From Mastigamoeba balamuthi (lineage: Eukaryota > Evosea > Mastigamoebida > Mastigamoebidae): 64,000 nt of DNA. The first letter of the stretch is position 1; each line of letters starts with the position of its first letter. The stretch spans positions 61,275 through 125,274 of the forward strand of contig CACRSC010000008.1 of assembly GCA_902651635.1 (NCBI GenBank), in the 5' to 3' direction. The translations under genes and the position numbers were made by a program. Under the pieces are notes generated by a model. The model had not been told where the DNA came from, did not search any database, and worked only from the letters and a program-made list of their open reading frames with translations. Shown here piece after piece: positions 10,157 to 21,454 of this stretch.

Positions 10157-11780
10157 ATGTCGGCCCCTCTGATGGTGACCATCTCCGGCGTGCGCGGTAT
10201 CGCGGGCCAGTCGCTCGTCCCCGACGTCGTCACGAGCTTCGTGCGCTCGTTCGCTGCCGTCCTGCGTGACTCGGTCCCCGCGCCGTCGTCCTCGCTCGTC
10301 GTCCTCGGCCGCGACTCGCGTGTCAGCGGCCCCTGGGTCCGTGACACTGCCATCGAGGCCCTCCTCTCCGAAGGGCACGCAGCTGTTTCCTGTTTCCCCT
10401 CCGGGCCCCCCTTTCCGAGAATAATCCAGGATTCCCGGAATTCTCGTGACGTCAACGCAGGTTCGATGTCATGGACTGCGGGATCGTGCCCACGCCGACC
10501 GTGCAGGTGATGGTGCAGCAGGAGCACGCGGCCGGCGGCCTGATCGTGACCAGCAGCCACAACCCCGCCCCTTGGAACGGACTTAAGTTTGTCGACAGCG
10601 ACGGGCTGTTCCTGAGCCCCGAGCGCTGCGCCACGCTGTTCGCGCTCGCGGACCGCAAGCCCGCACCCGCGCCGGCCCAGCGTGCCAGGGGCACCCTCAC
10701 GACGCGCTCTGACGCCGTCGACAAGCACCTGTCGCTCATCTTCAACCTGCCCTACATAAAGCCCGCCGAGGCACGTGAAGATTCACGAATCCCCCCAAAT
10801 GCCGGAATTGTGTCACAGATTCCTCCTTTCCTATTTCTTGCCCGAACGGCCAACTCCACGATGCCAGGGAGGGCTGACCCAGCAATGTCGAAACACAGGT
10901 CGCTGCGTGCAAGTTCAAGGTGTGCCTGGACGCTGTGTGCGGCGCGGGCGGTGAGGCGCTGACGAAGCTGCTCAAGGCGTTTGGGTGCGAGGTGGTCGCG
11001 ATGAACGCGGAGCCCACGGGTGTGTTCCCGCACACGCCCGAGCCCATCCCCGAGAACCTCGGCGACCTCTGCCGCGCCGTGCGCGAGCACAAGGCGGACC
11101 TCGGCATCGCGGTGGACCCCGACGTCGACAGGTGCGTCCTCATCGGCGAGGACGGCAGCCCGCTGGGCGAGGAGTACACGCTGGCCCTCGCGGTCCAGTT
11201 CTATCTCGGCATCGTCGGCAAGCGCGGGCCCGTGTGCAAGAACATGTCGTCGTCGCGCGCCTCGGACGACATCGCAGCCAAGTACGGCTGCAGCGTCACG
11301 GCGACGCCCGTCGGCGAGATCCAGGTCGCCAAGCGCATGGTGCAGCTCGGCGCTGTCATCGGCGGCGAGGGCAACGGCGGCGTCATGCTGCCCGACGTGC
11401 ACATCGGCAGGGACGCCCCTGTCGCGGCAGCGCTGACGCTGCAGCACCTGGCCGAGGCCCGCAAGAGGGACCCCAAGACGACCATCAGGTCGCTGAAGAT
11501 GTCGCTGCCGCAGTTTGAGATTGTGAAGCTCAAGACGTCGGTCGAGGGCATCGATGCCGACGCCGCGCTGGCCGACGTGCGGGCGCAGTGGGAGGCCAAG
11601 GGCGACGTGAGGATCAACCTGGAGGACGGGCTGCACATCAGCGGGTCCAACTGGTGGGTGCACCTGCGCAAGTCCAACACCGAGCCCATCATCCGCGTCA
11701 TCGGCGAGGCGCCCACGACCCAGGCGGCCATCGACCACTGCAAGCTCTTCATGGCCCTCATCGAGTCTCACAAGCATTGA
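10157..11780 (+). CDS. Alpha-D-phosphohexomutase (phosphoglucosamine/phosphomannomutase type)
   Basis: Three exons, 10157-10374, 10461-10770 and 10899-11780, give 469 residues, typical of the family. All four active-site motifs are present: phosphoserine loop TSSHNPAPWNGLK, metal-binding loop DPDVDR, sugar loop GEGNGG, and phosphate loop RKSNTEPIIR. The enzyme moves phosphate between C1 and C6 of a hexose or hexosamine. The GEGNGG sugar loop and overall sequence look closer to archaeal and Bacteroidetes-type GlmM/ManB enzymes than to the usual eukaryotic PMM or PGM; that comparison is from memory. Both introns can only be spliced in frame with GC donors (gcacgcag at 10375 and gcacgtga at 10771), restoring SEGFDVMDCGIVPTPT and PAEVAACKFKVCLD. 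Exact substrate is uncertain. Confidence 0.9.
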
Positions 11781-11972
11781 AGAAAGAGTGCCGAAGCTCT
11801 CTATGCACCGCACGGCATACTGAATCACCAAGAATGTTGAAGCATTTGGTCGGCTCGTCATATTTGTTCGGACAGTCCAATGCTGGAACTCAAGCGATGC
11901 ACATTCTTTTGGCTGAGTGTTTGCATCATCAAACAGATATTTGAGATATTCTATTTTGTTTGCAGAGGCCCA

Positions 11973-12780
11973 ATGGTGAGGAAGCTCAAGCACCACGAGC
12001 AGCGGCTGCTCAAGCACGCCGACTTCAACAACTGGTCGCGCGACCAGGGCGCGCGCGAGGCCCTCGTCGTGCGCCGGTACCAGCTGCGCAAGCGCGAGGA
12101 GTACGCGGCGTACAACAGGCTGTCGGGCGCCGTCGGGCAGCTGGTCACCAAGCTCACCAAGATGGACCCCGCCGACCCCGTCAGGCAGAAGATCAGCGAC
12201 GCCCTCGTCGAGAAGCTCTACGCCATGGGCCTCATCGCCAACAAGAGCTCCCTCGCGCAGTGTGCCAAGATCAACGCGTCGTCCTTCTGCAAGTCCGTCA
12301 CTGCCTGCCTCGCGCTCTGGGACTGCTGTGGTTTTCCAGATGGCAGGGGGCTAATATCCCGATCTATGCGCGTGTCCGGCCTGGTGGTCGGCTTCTCGTG
12401 CTGCGAGGTGTTTCGCATCTCTGACAGGGGTTCTTCTCCCTCGCGTGCAGGCGAAGGCTGCCCATGATCCTGCTCAGGCTCAGGATGGCTCAGCTTCTGT
12501 CCGAGGCCTCGCAGTTCGTCGAGCAAGGACGTACGTGGCACTCCAACTATCTAGATATCCGCAGATTCTTGGAATCGCCTTGATTCCCCGGGCCACGCAG
12601 TCGCCGTACTGACCGCGAGCGGCGCGCGCAGACGTGAGGATCGGGCCGGAGGTGGTGACGGACCCCGCGTTCCTCGTGACGCGGAACATGGAGGACTTTG
12701 TGACGTGGGTCGACACGTCCAAGGTGCGCCGCAACGTGCTCAAGTACCGCGACCAGCTCGACGACTTCGATCTCCTGTAG
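11973..12780 (+). CDS. IMP3: U3 small nucleolar ribonucleoprotein protein IMP3
   Basis: Three exons, 11973-12292, 12451-12530 and 12632-12780, give 182 residues, close to human IMP3 (184). The start [21 protein letters not shown] and the end [18 protein letters not shown] match IMP3 almost residue for residue, and the S4-like RNA-binding region ([20 protein letters not shown]) spans the second and third exons. IMP3 is a nucleolar SSU-processome subunit needed to pair U3 snoRNA with pre-18S rRNA. Single-copy housekeeping gene; no anomalies. Confidence 0.96.
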
Positions 12781-13668
12781 AGCTCATCCCCCGACACCCT
12801 TCGCCCGCTGCTCGGTGCTCTCCTACCCCAGGACGCACGGAAACAGAGAGACCCAGCACTTCCTATTCCCTATTCTGTGCCCCCCCTTGCGTCCGTTATG
12901 CCGCGATACTTGTTGAATACTTGTTGAAGTTGCATTCCGACGCGGTGCCCGCCGGGGGAGGCTCGGGTGGCTGAGCTCGGAACGGATTTGCGACACGCCG
13001 TGCCGTTTTTTCCAACTTGCTGGATCAGGCTAGTGGACCTCAGCAGACATCGAGTGCAGGGTCACGTATAATTGTTGTCAATCCATGACATGCCGAAACC
13101 GGGAGAGGGCGTGATGACTCGCCAGCGCCAGGAACGGCAACAGCAGCGAGTACGGCCGCGGTGACGCTCCAGGGGACGGGGGCTTCTCCGGTTTCACCCG
13201 CTGACACTCGAAGCGGGGCGCGGTGGCCTGGCGGCGGTGGCCCTGCCCCTGCGTGCCCCGAGCGCGACCGCCGAGGAGCCCGACTCCCAAAATAGAATCG
13301 GCTGCCCGCCCTGCGGTGCGCTTTGTCCCGTGTGAGGAAGCCGAGGAAAAAACGCCGACAATTCCCCCCGTGAGAAAACCGAATGCCGCCAACGGGGCCG
13401 TTGGCACGGGGTGCCCGGCGGAGAGCGGGAGGCGCTGCGCTTTGCAGGCGAGTGCTGTGCTGCGAGGGTTCTTTTTAGGGAGTGAACATTCACTGGATTC
13501 GTAGTTGACCCGTGCGGGTAACAGTGGTGGTGACAGGACAGGCACCGTGACGTTCACACGCTGGCTCTTTTAGAACCCTATTTCGCACGGTTCGGTGCCC
13601 TGCACCAAACAAACACGGCGAGCCAAGCTCCGCGGGGCGGCCCCAACGCCCTCGCACCGCGCGGGGGC
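12781..13668. other. Intergenic region, no supported gene
   Basis: About 890 bases. A 159-residue open frame exists on the minus strand at 13078-13557, but it has no recognisable domain and is probably chance coding in GC-rich sequence. A TGACGT motif lies at 13547-13552, about 120 bases before the start of family copy H. Confidence 0.4.
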
Positions 13669-15063
13669 ATGGCCTCCCGCCCTCCCTCGATCACCCTCCT
13701 CGACTCGCGGCTCTGCAAGCACCGGCCCTCCACTGTACACCCATCCCCCATCCCCCCCGTCCCCACAGCCCTCTATGCCCCATAGTGGCAACCCCCCCCC
13801 ACCTCTCGCCCACACGCCTTTTCGCTTACACGTTTATTACTGCTAGCTGCTGTTGGACGTCGGCAGGGGGTGGCTGACTGAGCACCGGATGAGCCCCCGG
13901 GATATGGTGAACTCCGTCATGAGGGCACGCTGCTGCTACCCTGACCGCTCTGACGGTATTTCAACACGCCCTCTTTTCCTCCTCCTCCTCCCCCCCTTTC
14001 TCAAACTGTTTCCCCCACCTGTCTGGTGGCTTCTCGTTGGGGGAGGGGGCTGCAATGCCCCACTGCGGACTGGGATTGTGGCTGTGCGTGCGACTTGCCA
14101 GAAAGGGAGCAGTATTGCCGAGCATTTCCCGTTTTTTGTCGGGTAGTCTTGTTCTGGATTTGTGATCAATGAGAGGCGCACCGTTCCCACATTCGCATTG
14201 CTGACTGGTCTGCTCGTCATGGCCTGCAACAGAGCTGTCGTGCGAGAAGTGCGGGAAGCCGGTCCACGTCGCCGGGCCCACGGAGGAGACGCTCGAGGCG
14301 CTGCGGGGCACCGCAGTGCCCGAGAAGCTCTACTTCCACGTGCAGGCGCGCTGCAGCTCGTCGAGCCTGCACCTGCGCTCCGACGTCTGCCTCTCGGCCA
14401 CGTTCGGCGACGTCCAGGCCGCCACGCAGCCCTTCAAGGTGCTCGCGCGGTTCGTCCCGCGACGGAGCAGGTCGGACCCGCCCGCCCCGGAGGCCGCAGC
14501 GCCCACGCCGGCCGCTGCGTCCGTGCAGTCCGCTCCCCTGCAGTCTCCGCTGGAGCAGCAGGGCGAAGCCGCCGCAGCGGAGCCGCAGCAGAGCGGGGCG
14601 CCGGCGGCAGCGGGGGCCACGGGGACCGGGGCAGTGGTGGTCCGGGTGCTGCGATTGGCCCCCGTCCTGTGGAACCTCGTCGAGCACGTCAAGTGCTCGC
14701 TGCGGCTGCAGCTCTCGCGGATGCCGCACTTGCTCTCCCAGGACCTGACACAGTTCGAAGGTTGGGACCTCTTCCTCCTCCCCCCCCCCGGCACTCCACA
14801 CGGCACGAGACCTGACGCGGGCTTGCGCAGACCTGATCATCGTGGTTGCGAGGTTCAGCAGGAGGGAGTCTGCGCTGCTGGCCGACGGAGAGATCGCGCG
14901 GTGCCTATGCGGGGCGGGCGGCATGGGGAACCTGCTCGTGACGGGGCTGGTGGTCCACGTCTCGGGCTCCGTGTGGTCGCAGCAGAGCCCTCAGCAGCAG
15001 CCGCAGCAGCAGACGCCCCACGCGGGCTGCAAGGTGCCGAGGACGGGACTGGAGCCTGAGTAG
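13669..15063 (+). CDS. Multicopy-family protein, divergent copy H
   Basis: Four exons with the same phases as the array copies: 13669-13734, 13847-13955, 14233-14760 and 14831-15063, giving 311 residues. Landmarks shared by all copies are SRLCKHRPST (exon 1 end), LLLDVGRGWL and RARCCYP (exon 2), SCEKCGKPVHVAGP, LHLRSDVCLSATFGDVQAAT, PFKVLARFVPRRSRS and MPHLLSQDLTQFE (exon 3), and LIIVVARFSRRESALL, CGAGGMGNLLVTG (exon 4). Compared with the array copies it has a shorter exon 1, a longer Ala/Pro/Gln-rich linker and many substitutions, so it is the most distant member and may represent the founder locus. It lacks the conserved upstream block of the array. Function unknown; the CxxC...H cluster in exon 3 could bind zinc (inference). 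The start is the first in-frame ATG before the conserved part; a longer exon 1 is possible. Confidence 0.75.
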
Positions 15064-15407
15064 CCAGCCAGCAGGTCTTGGACACTGCTGGCTTGGTGCC
15101 ACTTAGCGAAATAGCGTTTGTGCGAGTAAGGTCCAGTTGCGGTGTGAACCGACCGGCAGCCAGGTGCTGCCTGCGTTTGCATCGTGTACTACGCTCGAAC
15201 TCTTAGGAATCTATATGCATTTTCCCTTATCTCCCCCCCACCCTCGCGTCACAGCCGGGTTGGCCTGTGACTGGAGGAATTAAAAATCTGATGGATTAAT
15301 CTAGATAGATTGCCACACATTGTTCACTTTTTCTCCGGGGTGCTCAGGTTTTCTCTGGGGTTGTTGGGTCGGTGCACTGCACAGCCGGGGAGCATCGCGT
15401 CAGTCCA

Positions 15408-17381
15408 ATGGCCAACCGTCACCTCTTCCTCGCCCTCCTCCTCGCCGCTTCTCCCGCGCTCCTCTGTGCGTCCCCCGCCGGCTCTCCCCCTCCCCCGCCG
15501 CTCTCACCGCGCCCGCGCAGCCCCCGCCGCCGCCCGCGTGCAGTTCGGCCTCCTGGGCTCCTTCGCTGCCTCCGCGGACCCCTCTGCCCGCCGCTCCCCG
15601 CTCTACGGCGCCTCCCCCGCCGGCGCCCGCCTCGTCCTGGTCCCCGTCGACGCGGGCTTCGAGGTCTGGTCCGCCCCCGACGCCCTGTCGGCGCCGTCGC
15701 GGTCCAACGTCACCGTCGCCGCGCCGTCCGCGGGCGCCGCCGCCTTCGCGTGGCCGCACCTCGTCGTCGCCGGCGCCCGCGGGACCCGCGTCACCGTCCT
15801 CTCGGCGGAGGAGTCGTGGGCGGCCGTCAACGGCTTCGACGTCGGCGGCGGGGTCGTCGGCGTCGACGTCGTCGGCGTCGCGGTCGCCGCGGGCGCAGGG
15901 GACGACGGGCTCTGCGCGGTCCTGACGTCCGCGGGCGGCGTCGTCGCCGTGACGGGGCTCGAGAACGTGACGCTGATGACCGACGTCGGGCTGCTGCTGG
16001 GCGGCGGCAGCGTGGCGTTCGCCGCCGTCCGCGCGTCCGACGACGAGCTCGTCGCCGTCGACGCGTCTGGTCGGTTCTACTCGTTCGTCCTCGGCGGGTC
16101 CGGGGACCTCCGCTGCGCGCAGAACGAGGCCCCCGAGGCCCCTGCGGCTGCGGTGGGCGTGGCCGTGTCCGAGAGCCACCTGGTGCTGTCGTCGGCGTCG
16201 CAGGGCGTCGTCTGGACACGCGACGCGTCGGGCAGGCGCCGGTGGGCCCGCGCGTGGTCGTCGCCGATGCTCGCGGGGCTGCACTCAGTCGACCTCTCGA
16301 GCTCGGGCCGCGAGGGCGCGGTCCTGGCGGCGTCGACCGACGCGGGCGCCGTCGTCGTGGCGTCGCTGCGCGGCTCCGAGCCCCTCGGCGCGTGGGACCA
16401 GTCGATCGCCCAGCCCGCGGCCCTCCGCCACCTCGTCCTCGCGCTCCCCCAGCTCGTCATGTTCTCCAACAGCTGTGCGCTCGCTCACGAGGTCTCCTGC
16501 GCTCACTGGGCCTGGTCCCTACCCCCCTCGGCGCAGCTGCGACGGTGCTGGGGGCTGCGCGCTGCGGGGACGGGCGGGTCGAGGCGATGCTCTCGGACGC
16601 CGGGGAGCTGCTCGCGGGCGAGGAGTGCGACGACGGCAACAACGCGTCGGGCGACGGCTGCTCGGCCGAGTGCCGCGTGGAGCACGGCTGGACCTGCGAC
16701 CACGACCCCTCTCTCTGCGTCCGGTGGTGCAGTGCGTCCGCTCCTCTCTCTGCTCCCTCCCGCAGCCCGCAGGGGCACCTCAGCAGCTGAGCCGCAACGC
16801 ACCAAAGGGGACTACGCCTACGCCACCGAGGTGAGGGACAAGGGGTGCTCTGACGACGGCAAGGCCCTGCTCACCCTCGACGCCTCCTACGGGCCGCGCA
16901 GCTGGTTCCAGCTCAAGACCGGTGCGTCCGTCCTCTTCGCACACCGTCTGACGCACTCGGCCCGTGCAGGTGTCGCGGGGGCGACGACTGTGAACAGGAC
17001 GCAGTGGCTGGAGCTGCCCCCCGGGGTCTACACGGCCGTCTTCCACACGGGCAACTGCTCGCGGCCCTTCAACTTCACCGTCGGAGGTAACCGAGCAACG
17101 CTCGCCAGAGCCCTCGGGCGACCGCCACTGACGGCCTGCGGGCACCGGACGCAGAGGGCGAGTGCGTCTCGCACTGGGTGCAGAGGTACGTGCCGGTCAT
17201 CGTCGTGCTGGGGACGCTGGCCATCGGAGTGGCCGCTGCTGCGGTCGTCGTCGCGGTCGTCAAGATCGGACGCAAGAAGCGCGAGGAGCGCGCGCTGCTC
17301 TTCGACATGGATGAGACGGGCAGCCCCATGACGAGCCCGCGCAGTCCGCACAACTTCGAGGCCGAGGCCAAGTACCACTGA
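15408..17381 (+). CDS. Type I membrane protein with DUF4215 Cys-rich repeat (paralogue 1)
   Basis: Multi-exon gene. Exon 1 (15408-15465) encodes most of a signal peptide (NRHLFLALLLAASPALL) and is joined in phase 1 to a long exon (15521-16474) encoding a Val/Ala/Gly-rich ectodomain of repeated beta-strand pattern, possibly a beta-propeller. Next comes a DUF4215/Myxo-disulfide type repeat (RCGDGRVEAML, EECDDGNNASGDGCSAEC, then EHGWTCDHDPSLC). The last exons give another extracellular segment, one transmembrane helix (VIVVLGTLAIGVAAAAVVV) and a short cytoplasmic tail (FDMDETGSPMTSPRSPHNF). The phase-1 intron inside the signal peptide, the domain order and the tail are shared with the gene at 48470-50620. 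Likely a cell-surface protein; ligand unknown. Confidence 0.82.
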
Positions 17382-17467
17382 AGCGCAGCGAACGCGGTTG
17401 CTCAGAGAGCAATAACCCATACAAGCGCCTTTAAAGCCCGCGTTTCCTCCTCAAAAGTTGTGCAAAG

Positions 17468-17541
17468 GGTTCGATAGATTAGTTGGTTATATCATACGCC
17501 TCACACGCGTAGGGTCCTGGGTTCGAACCCCAGTCGAACCA
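17468..17541 (+). tRNA. tRNA-Val (CAC)
   Basis: 74 bases with a perfect 7-bp acceptor stem (GGTTCGA/TCGAACC), anticodon stem TACGC/GCGTA around loop CTCACAC (anticodon CAC), and box B GGTTCGAACCC. CCA is not encoded. A T-run (attttt) follows as a Pol III terminator. An identical copy lies at 61807-61880. Confidence 0.95.
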
Positions 17542-17666
17542 TTTTTCTGCCGCCCCTCAATATCGGCCCAGATACTACTTGGTACTTGATTCTGCCGTTA
17601 TTCTAAAGCGAGCCGTACGTCAACCCGACCCCTGGAGGATCGAGGGGACACAACAGATACGCTCCA

Positions 17667-19878
17667 ATGGACGTCTACACCGCAGCAGTTGCTTTCTGCT
17701 CTCTTCTGGCTGCTCTGCTGGTCTCGCGGTCTATTTTTCTGCGACTCCGCGGACGTTCTCGTTCTCTTCCGCTCCTCGACCCGCTGCTCGAGGCCGCCAA
17801 CGCGGGCGACGCCGACCGCCTGCGCTCACTGGGACGCTGCCGCAGAGGCCCCGCGACCGCCGTCGACGCCAGCGGGTACTCCGCGGTCCACCTGGCCGCC
17901 CGCTCCGGAGTCCGCGGAGCCCTCGTCGCAGCCCTCGAACTCCGCGGAGCCCCGGCCGTCGACTCGCGGGCCGCGGCCAACGGCTTCACCGCGCTCCACG
18001 TCGCCGCCTGCGTCGGCTCGGCCCCGTGCGCCGGCGAGCTGCTCGCCCGCGGCGCCGACGTCGACGCCCGCGACTTCGCGGGCCACACGCCGCTGCTGAT
18101 CGCGGCCGCCAACGGCCACGCAGACGCCGTCCGCGAGCTGCTGGCCGGGGGCGCGGACGTGCTCGCGCGCGACTCCTCGCTGGCCAGCGCGCTGCTCCTC
18201 GCGGCGGCAGGCGGCCGCGACGAGGTCGTCGCCGAGCTGACGCGGAGGCCCGACGCCGCGCGGCAGGCGGCGCTCGAGGCGCACAACGGGACCACCGCGC
18301 TGCACGTCGCCTGCGCCCACGGGACCGCAGAGTCCGCGCGCCTGCTGGTCGCCGCCGGCGCCCCCGTGGACGCTGCGAGGCGCGACGGCAGCACGCCGCT
18401 GCACGCTGCGGTGGCCGCGGGGCGCCTCGAGGCCGCGAGAGTGCTGCTGGCCGCGGGGGCCGACGTGGGAGCGCGGACGAGGTTCGGGACGACGCCGCTG
18501 CACGAGGCCGTGCTGGGCGACAGGCCCGCGGCCCTCGCGCGGCTGCTGCTCGAGGCCCACGCGGACCCCAACGCGCCCGACAAGGACGGCCTGACGCCCC
18601 TGCACCGCGCCTGCCAGTCCGACGTGGACTCCAACGGTGCGCCCACGACCCCCGGGGGCGGCGCTCTCCTCTCACTGTGCGCCCGCAGAGGTGTTCGAGG
18701 AGCTGCTGGCAGCCGGCGCGGACGTCACGCTGCAGGACAGCGGGTTCAGCACGCCGCTGCACGCGGTGGCCTGCTCGAGGTCGCCCGCGGCCCTGGCGCG
18801 CGCCTACGCGCTGCTGGAGCGCGGCGTCGACCCCGGGGCGGAGAACGGGCAGGACTGGACGGCCATGCACCTCGCGCTCAGCTGCGGCCGCGAGGACGTG
18901 TTCCTGGCGATCGAGCAGTGGTCGCGGGCCCGCGGCTGCGCCTTCCTGCGCTCCTTCGACCGCGCCAGGCCGCGCAACATCGCGACGGCCCGGCGCCAGC
19001 GCTTCGACCTCGTCAGCCCCGCGGTGCGCCAGGCGGCCCTGGGCGGGGACGTCTCCCTGCGCGGCGTGGCCGCCAAGATCCTGTCGGGCGCCGTCCGCAG
19101 CGTCGTCGTGCTCGTGGGCGCCGGCGCCAGCGTCAGCGCGGGCATCCCGGACTTCCGCAGCGCCGGGGGCCTGCACTCGCGGGACACGGCCAGCAGGTAC
19201 GGCCTCAAGTCCGCGGGGGCCCTCTTCGACCTCGGCACGTTCATGCGCGACCCGCAGCCCTTCTACCGCGCGGTGCGCGACATGTTCCTGCCCGTCAAGA
19301 GGGGCAGCGTCAGGCCCACGGCAGCGCACCGCTTCCTGCGGCTGCTGGAGCGCAGGGGGCTGCTCAGGAGGGTCTACACGCAGAACGTCGACATGCTCGA
19401 GGCCGCGGCCGGCGTCTCGCCCGCGCTGGTCGTCGAGTCGCACGGGACGTTCAGGACGGCGCACTGCACGGGCCCCGAGTGCGCCAGGGCCGTCGAGGAC
19501 ATGGAGTCGGCGTTCTGGGGCGCCGTCGAGCGCGGCGAGGTCCCGCGGTGCGCGTTCTGCGGGGGCGTCGTGCTGCCCGACGTCGTCTTCTTCGGGATGG
19601 GCCTGCCCGCCCGCTTCGAGCAGACACGCGGCGAGGACTTCCGCGCCTGCGACCTCCTGGTCGTCATGGGCACGTCGCTGGAGGTCTACCCGTTCGCCGC
19701 GCTCGTCAACGACGTCTCCGACGCCACGCCGAGGCTGCTGCTCAACCGCGAGGCCGTCGGCGCGTGGCGCAACACCGAGGGTGGCTACCGCGACGTCGCC
19801 TATCTCGGCGAGATCGACGACGGCATCGCAGAGCTGTGCGACCTCCTCGGGTGGCGCTCCGAGCTCGACAGCGAGTAG
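17667..19878 (+). CDS. Ankyrin-repeat sirtuin with N-terminal membrane anchor
   Basis: Two exons, 17667-18636 and 18689-19878, encode 719 residues. Residues about 5-26 (AAVAFCSLLAALLVSRSIFL) form a hydrophobic helix, either a membrane anchor or signal-anchor. Residues about 40-420 hold roughly ten ankyrin repeats (for example GFTALHVAA, DGSTPLHAAVAAG, DGLTPLHRAC). Residues about 470-715 are a sirtuin deacylase domain: GAGASVSAGIPDFRS, TQNVD, catalytic His in ESHGTF, two Cys pairs (HCTGPEC and CAFC) for the structural zinc, DVVFFGMGLP and GTSLEVYPFA. The usual FGE(x)LP Glu is Met here. Sirtuins remove acyl groups from lysine using NAD+. The domain resembles the SIRT1-3 class. I infer that the repeats recruit substrates at a membrane. 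Confidence 0.93.
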
Positions 19879-20169
19879 GACGAAGCAAGCCACCCGTTGT
19901 TGTGGCAATGAATCTCGATGCCTTTACAGCATCTGGTCATCTTTTGTTCTTCTATTCCGCTGAGGGTGGCTCCTGGTTCTCTTCCACGAGTGCCTCCACT
20001 TCAGCACGTTCGCCGATGCCAAAGCTTGTGAAGTGTGTGGCAGTCAGGAGAACACAAAGAGACTTCTCACAGCACAAATGTCAGTAGGGGATTGAAGGTA
20101 CATTACTACAATTACAGTGAAATTCAGTCGGCAATAGTGTTTTCTGGGGAATGACTGTATTTGACAGAT

Positions 20170-21204
20170 TTAGGGAGAAACCTGGACAACATGGTTTTCG
20201 ATGTGCTCCCTCGCAGCCGACCCGTTCTTCTGACAGCAGACCTTCTTCCAGGAATCACAAACAGGAAGAGCCCTGTCGACCACAAATACTTCCACCCAGT
20301 AATTTGAATTGAACTTCCAGGACGAACCCCCAGTGTGGCACAGGAAGGGGTTGTCAGTGCGATCCAGTTCAAGGAGCGGAAGCGGCGTTGAGCTCACAGC
20401 AATCACCATATACGGGGCTTTGGAACCGGGCTGAGAATAGGAGTTCATCTTATAGAGAGAGTTGTTCTCACGAATGATCTGGCTGAGAGGAACATAGTAA
20501 TGGTGGTCTCCATAGGGGCTTGCCAATTCTCCACCTCCAGTCTTCAAGTTGAGAGCGAAGTAGATTCCTGGTGTAGTCATGCATAGTGGTGCAACTAGCT
20601 CATTTCCATTCCATTTCTTGTGCTGGCAGTATGGCCTCAGCTCCACCTGGACGTTGATGCTCTTAATTCTGCTGTTGATCAGCTGGATATCCTCCGAGTG
20701 CACTCTGGTATCATAAACATGGTGCCCCTTGGTGGTCGGCACCCACCACGTGCTCTTCGCCTGTATTGCAATCTTACCGAGAGAGAGTTCTTCCATCTTC
20801 TTGATCAAGCTGTCTCCCTTCTCCCCACTCTCACTCTTTGTGGGGATTATGTGAGCTTACCATTACTCCTTTAAATCACACACACCTTGTGGTGCTTGGG
20901 TGGCGTTGAGTTTGGCCTTGAGGTGAGTGCAGTTGTTCAGGAATTAATCACCCAGTTTCTTGACCTTGGTGCGAAGGAGAGCAAATTCTGTTCCCAGCTG
21001 GTGAGCTCCATCCCAGTACTTGGAGCGGGGAACGAAGATGTTGATGTCGTCTGCCTCGACCGAGAGGCTGAATGCTGAGATGACCATCTCCTTCAGCTGC
21101 TCGACAGTGCAACCTCTCGAGGGGTGGTCGATATGTCTGGTTTGACTGCTGCACTCCATGGTCACCTCCTCGTGCTCCTGCAAGCGGTCAGCAGCACGGC
21201 TCAT
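20170..21204 (-). CDS. Protein of unknown family, AT-rich codon use
   Basis: At least two exons. The first (ATG at 21204) encodes about 87 residues, including EQLKEMVISAFSLSVEADDI and VPRSKYWDGAHQLGTEFALL, a ubiquitin-like or PB1-like pattern at best. The last, ending at the stop at 20170, encodes about 210 residues with aromatic-rich segments such as KSTWWVPTTKGHHVYDTRVH, YCQHKKWNG, GDHHYYVPLSQIIRENN and WKFNSNYWVEVFVVDRALPV, likely a globular beta-rich domain. A tiny middle exon around 20890-20915 is possible; the exact joins are unresolved. I recognise no family. The frame stays open for 200 codons in AT-rich sequence, which argues it is real. Confidence 0.6.
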
Positions 21205-21454
21205 TGACCCCACAGATTACGCACTGCCATTGATTCCGTTCAGTCTCCTGTGCTGCTTACACGGTTGACAACAAAACTGAGTGTCTCTGCAGAAGAATCA
21301 ACATGCAAAAAAGAAGCCTGCTGCCATCAGAACACAGAGCAATAGGAAAACTGTCCTGCCACTTTAGGATATTATTCAGCCCATCGGCCATAACAGAATA
21401 CAATTTACTAAGTTCTGTCTGCCCCTTCTCAGCTCTTGTTCTCCAGAAGTGGGC

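Noticed and set aside
13078-13557. 159-codon open frame (minus) with a hydrophobic C-terminal stretch
   Set aside because: No signal peptide, no family, no splice context; likely chance in GC-rich DNA. Kept only as a note in the intergenic entry.
17986-19908. 640-codon open frame on the minus strand
   Set aside because: Shadow of the ankyrin-sirtuin gene.
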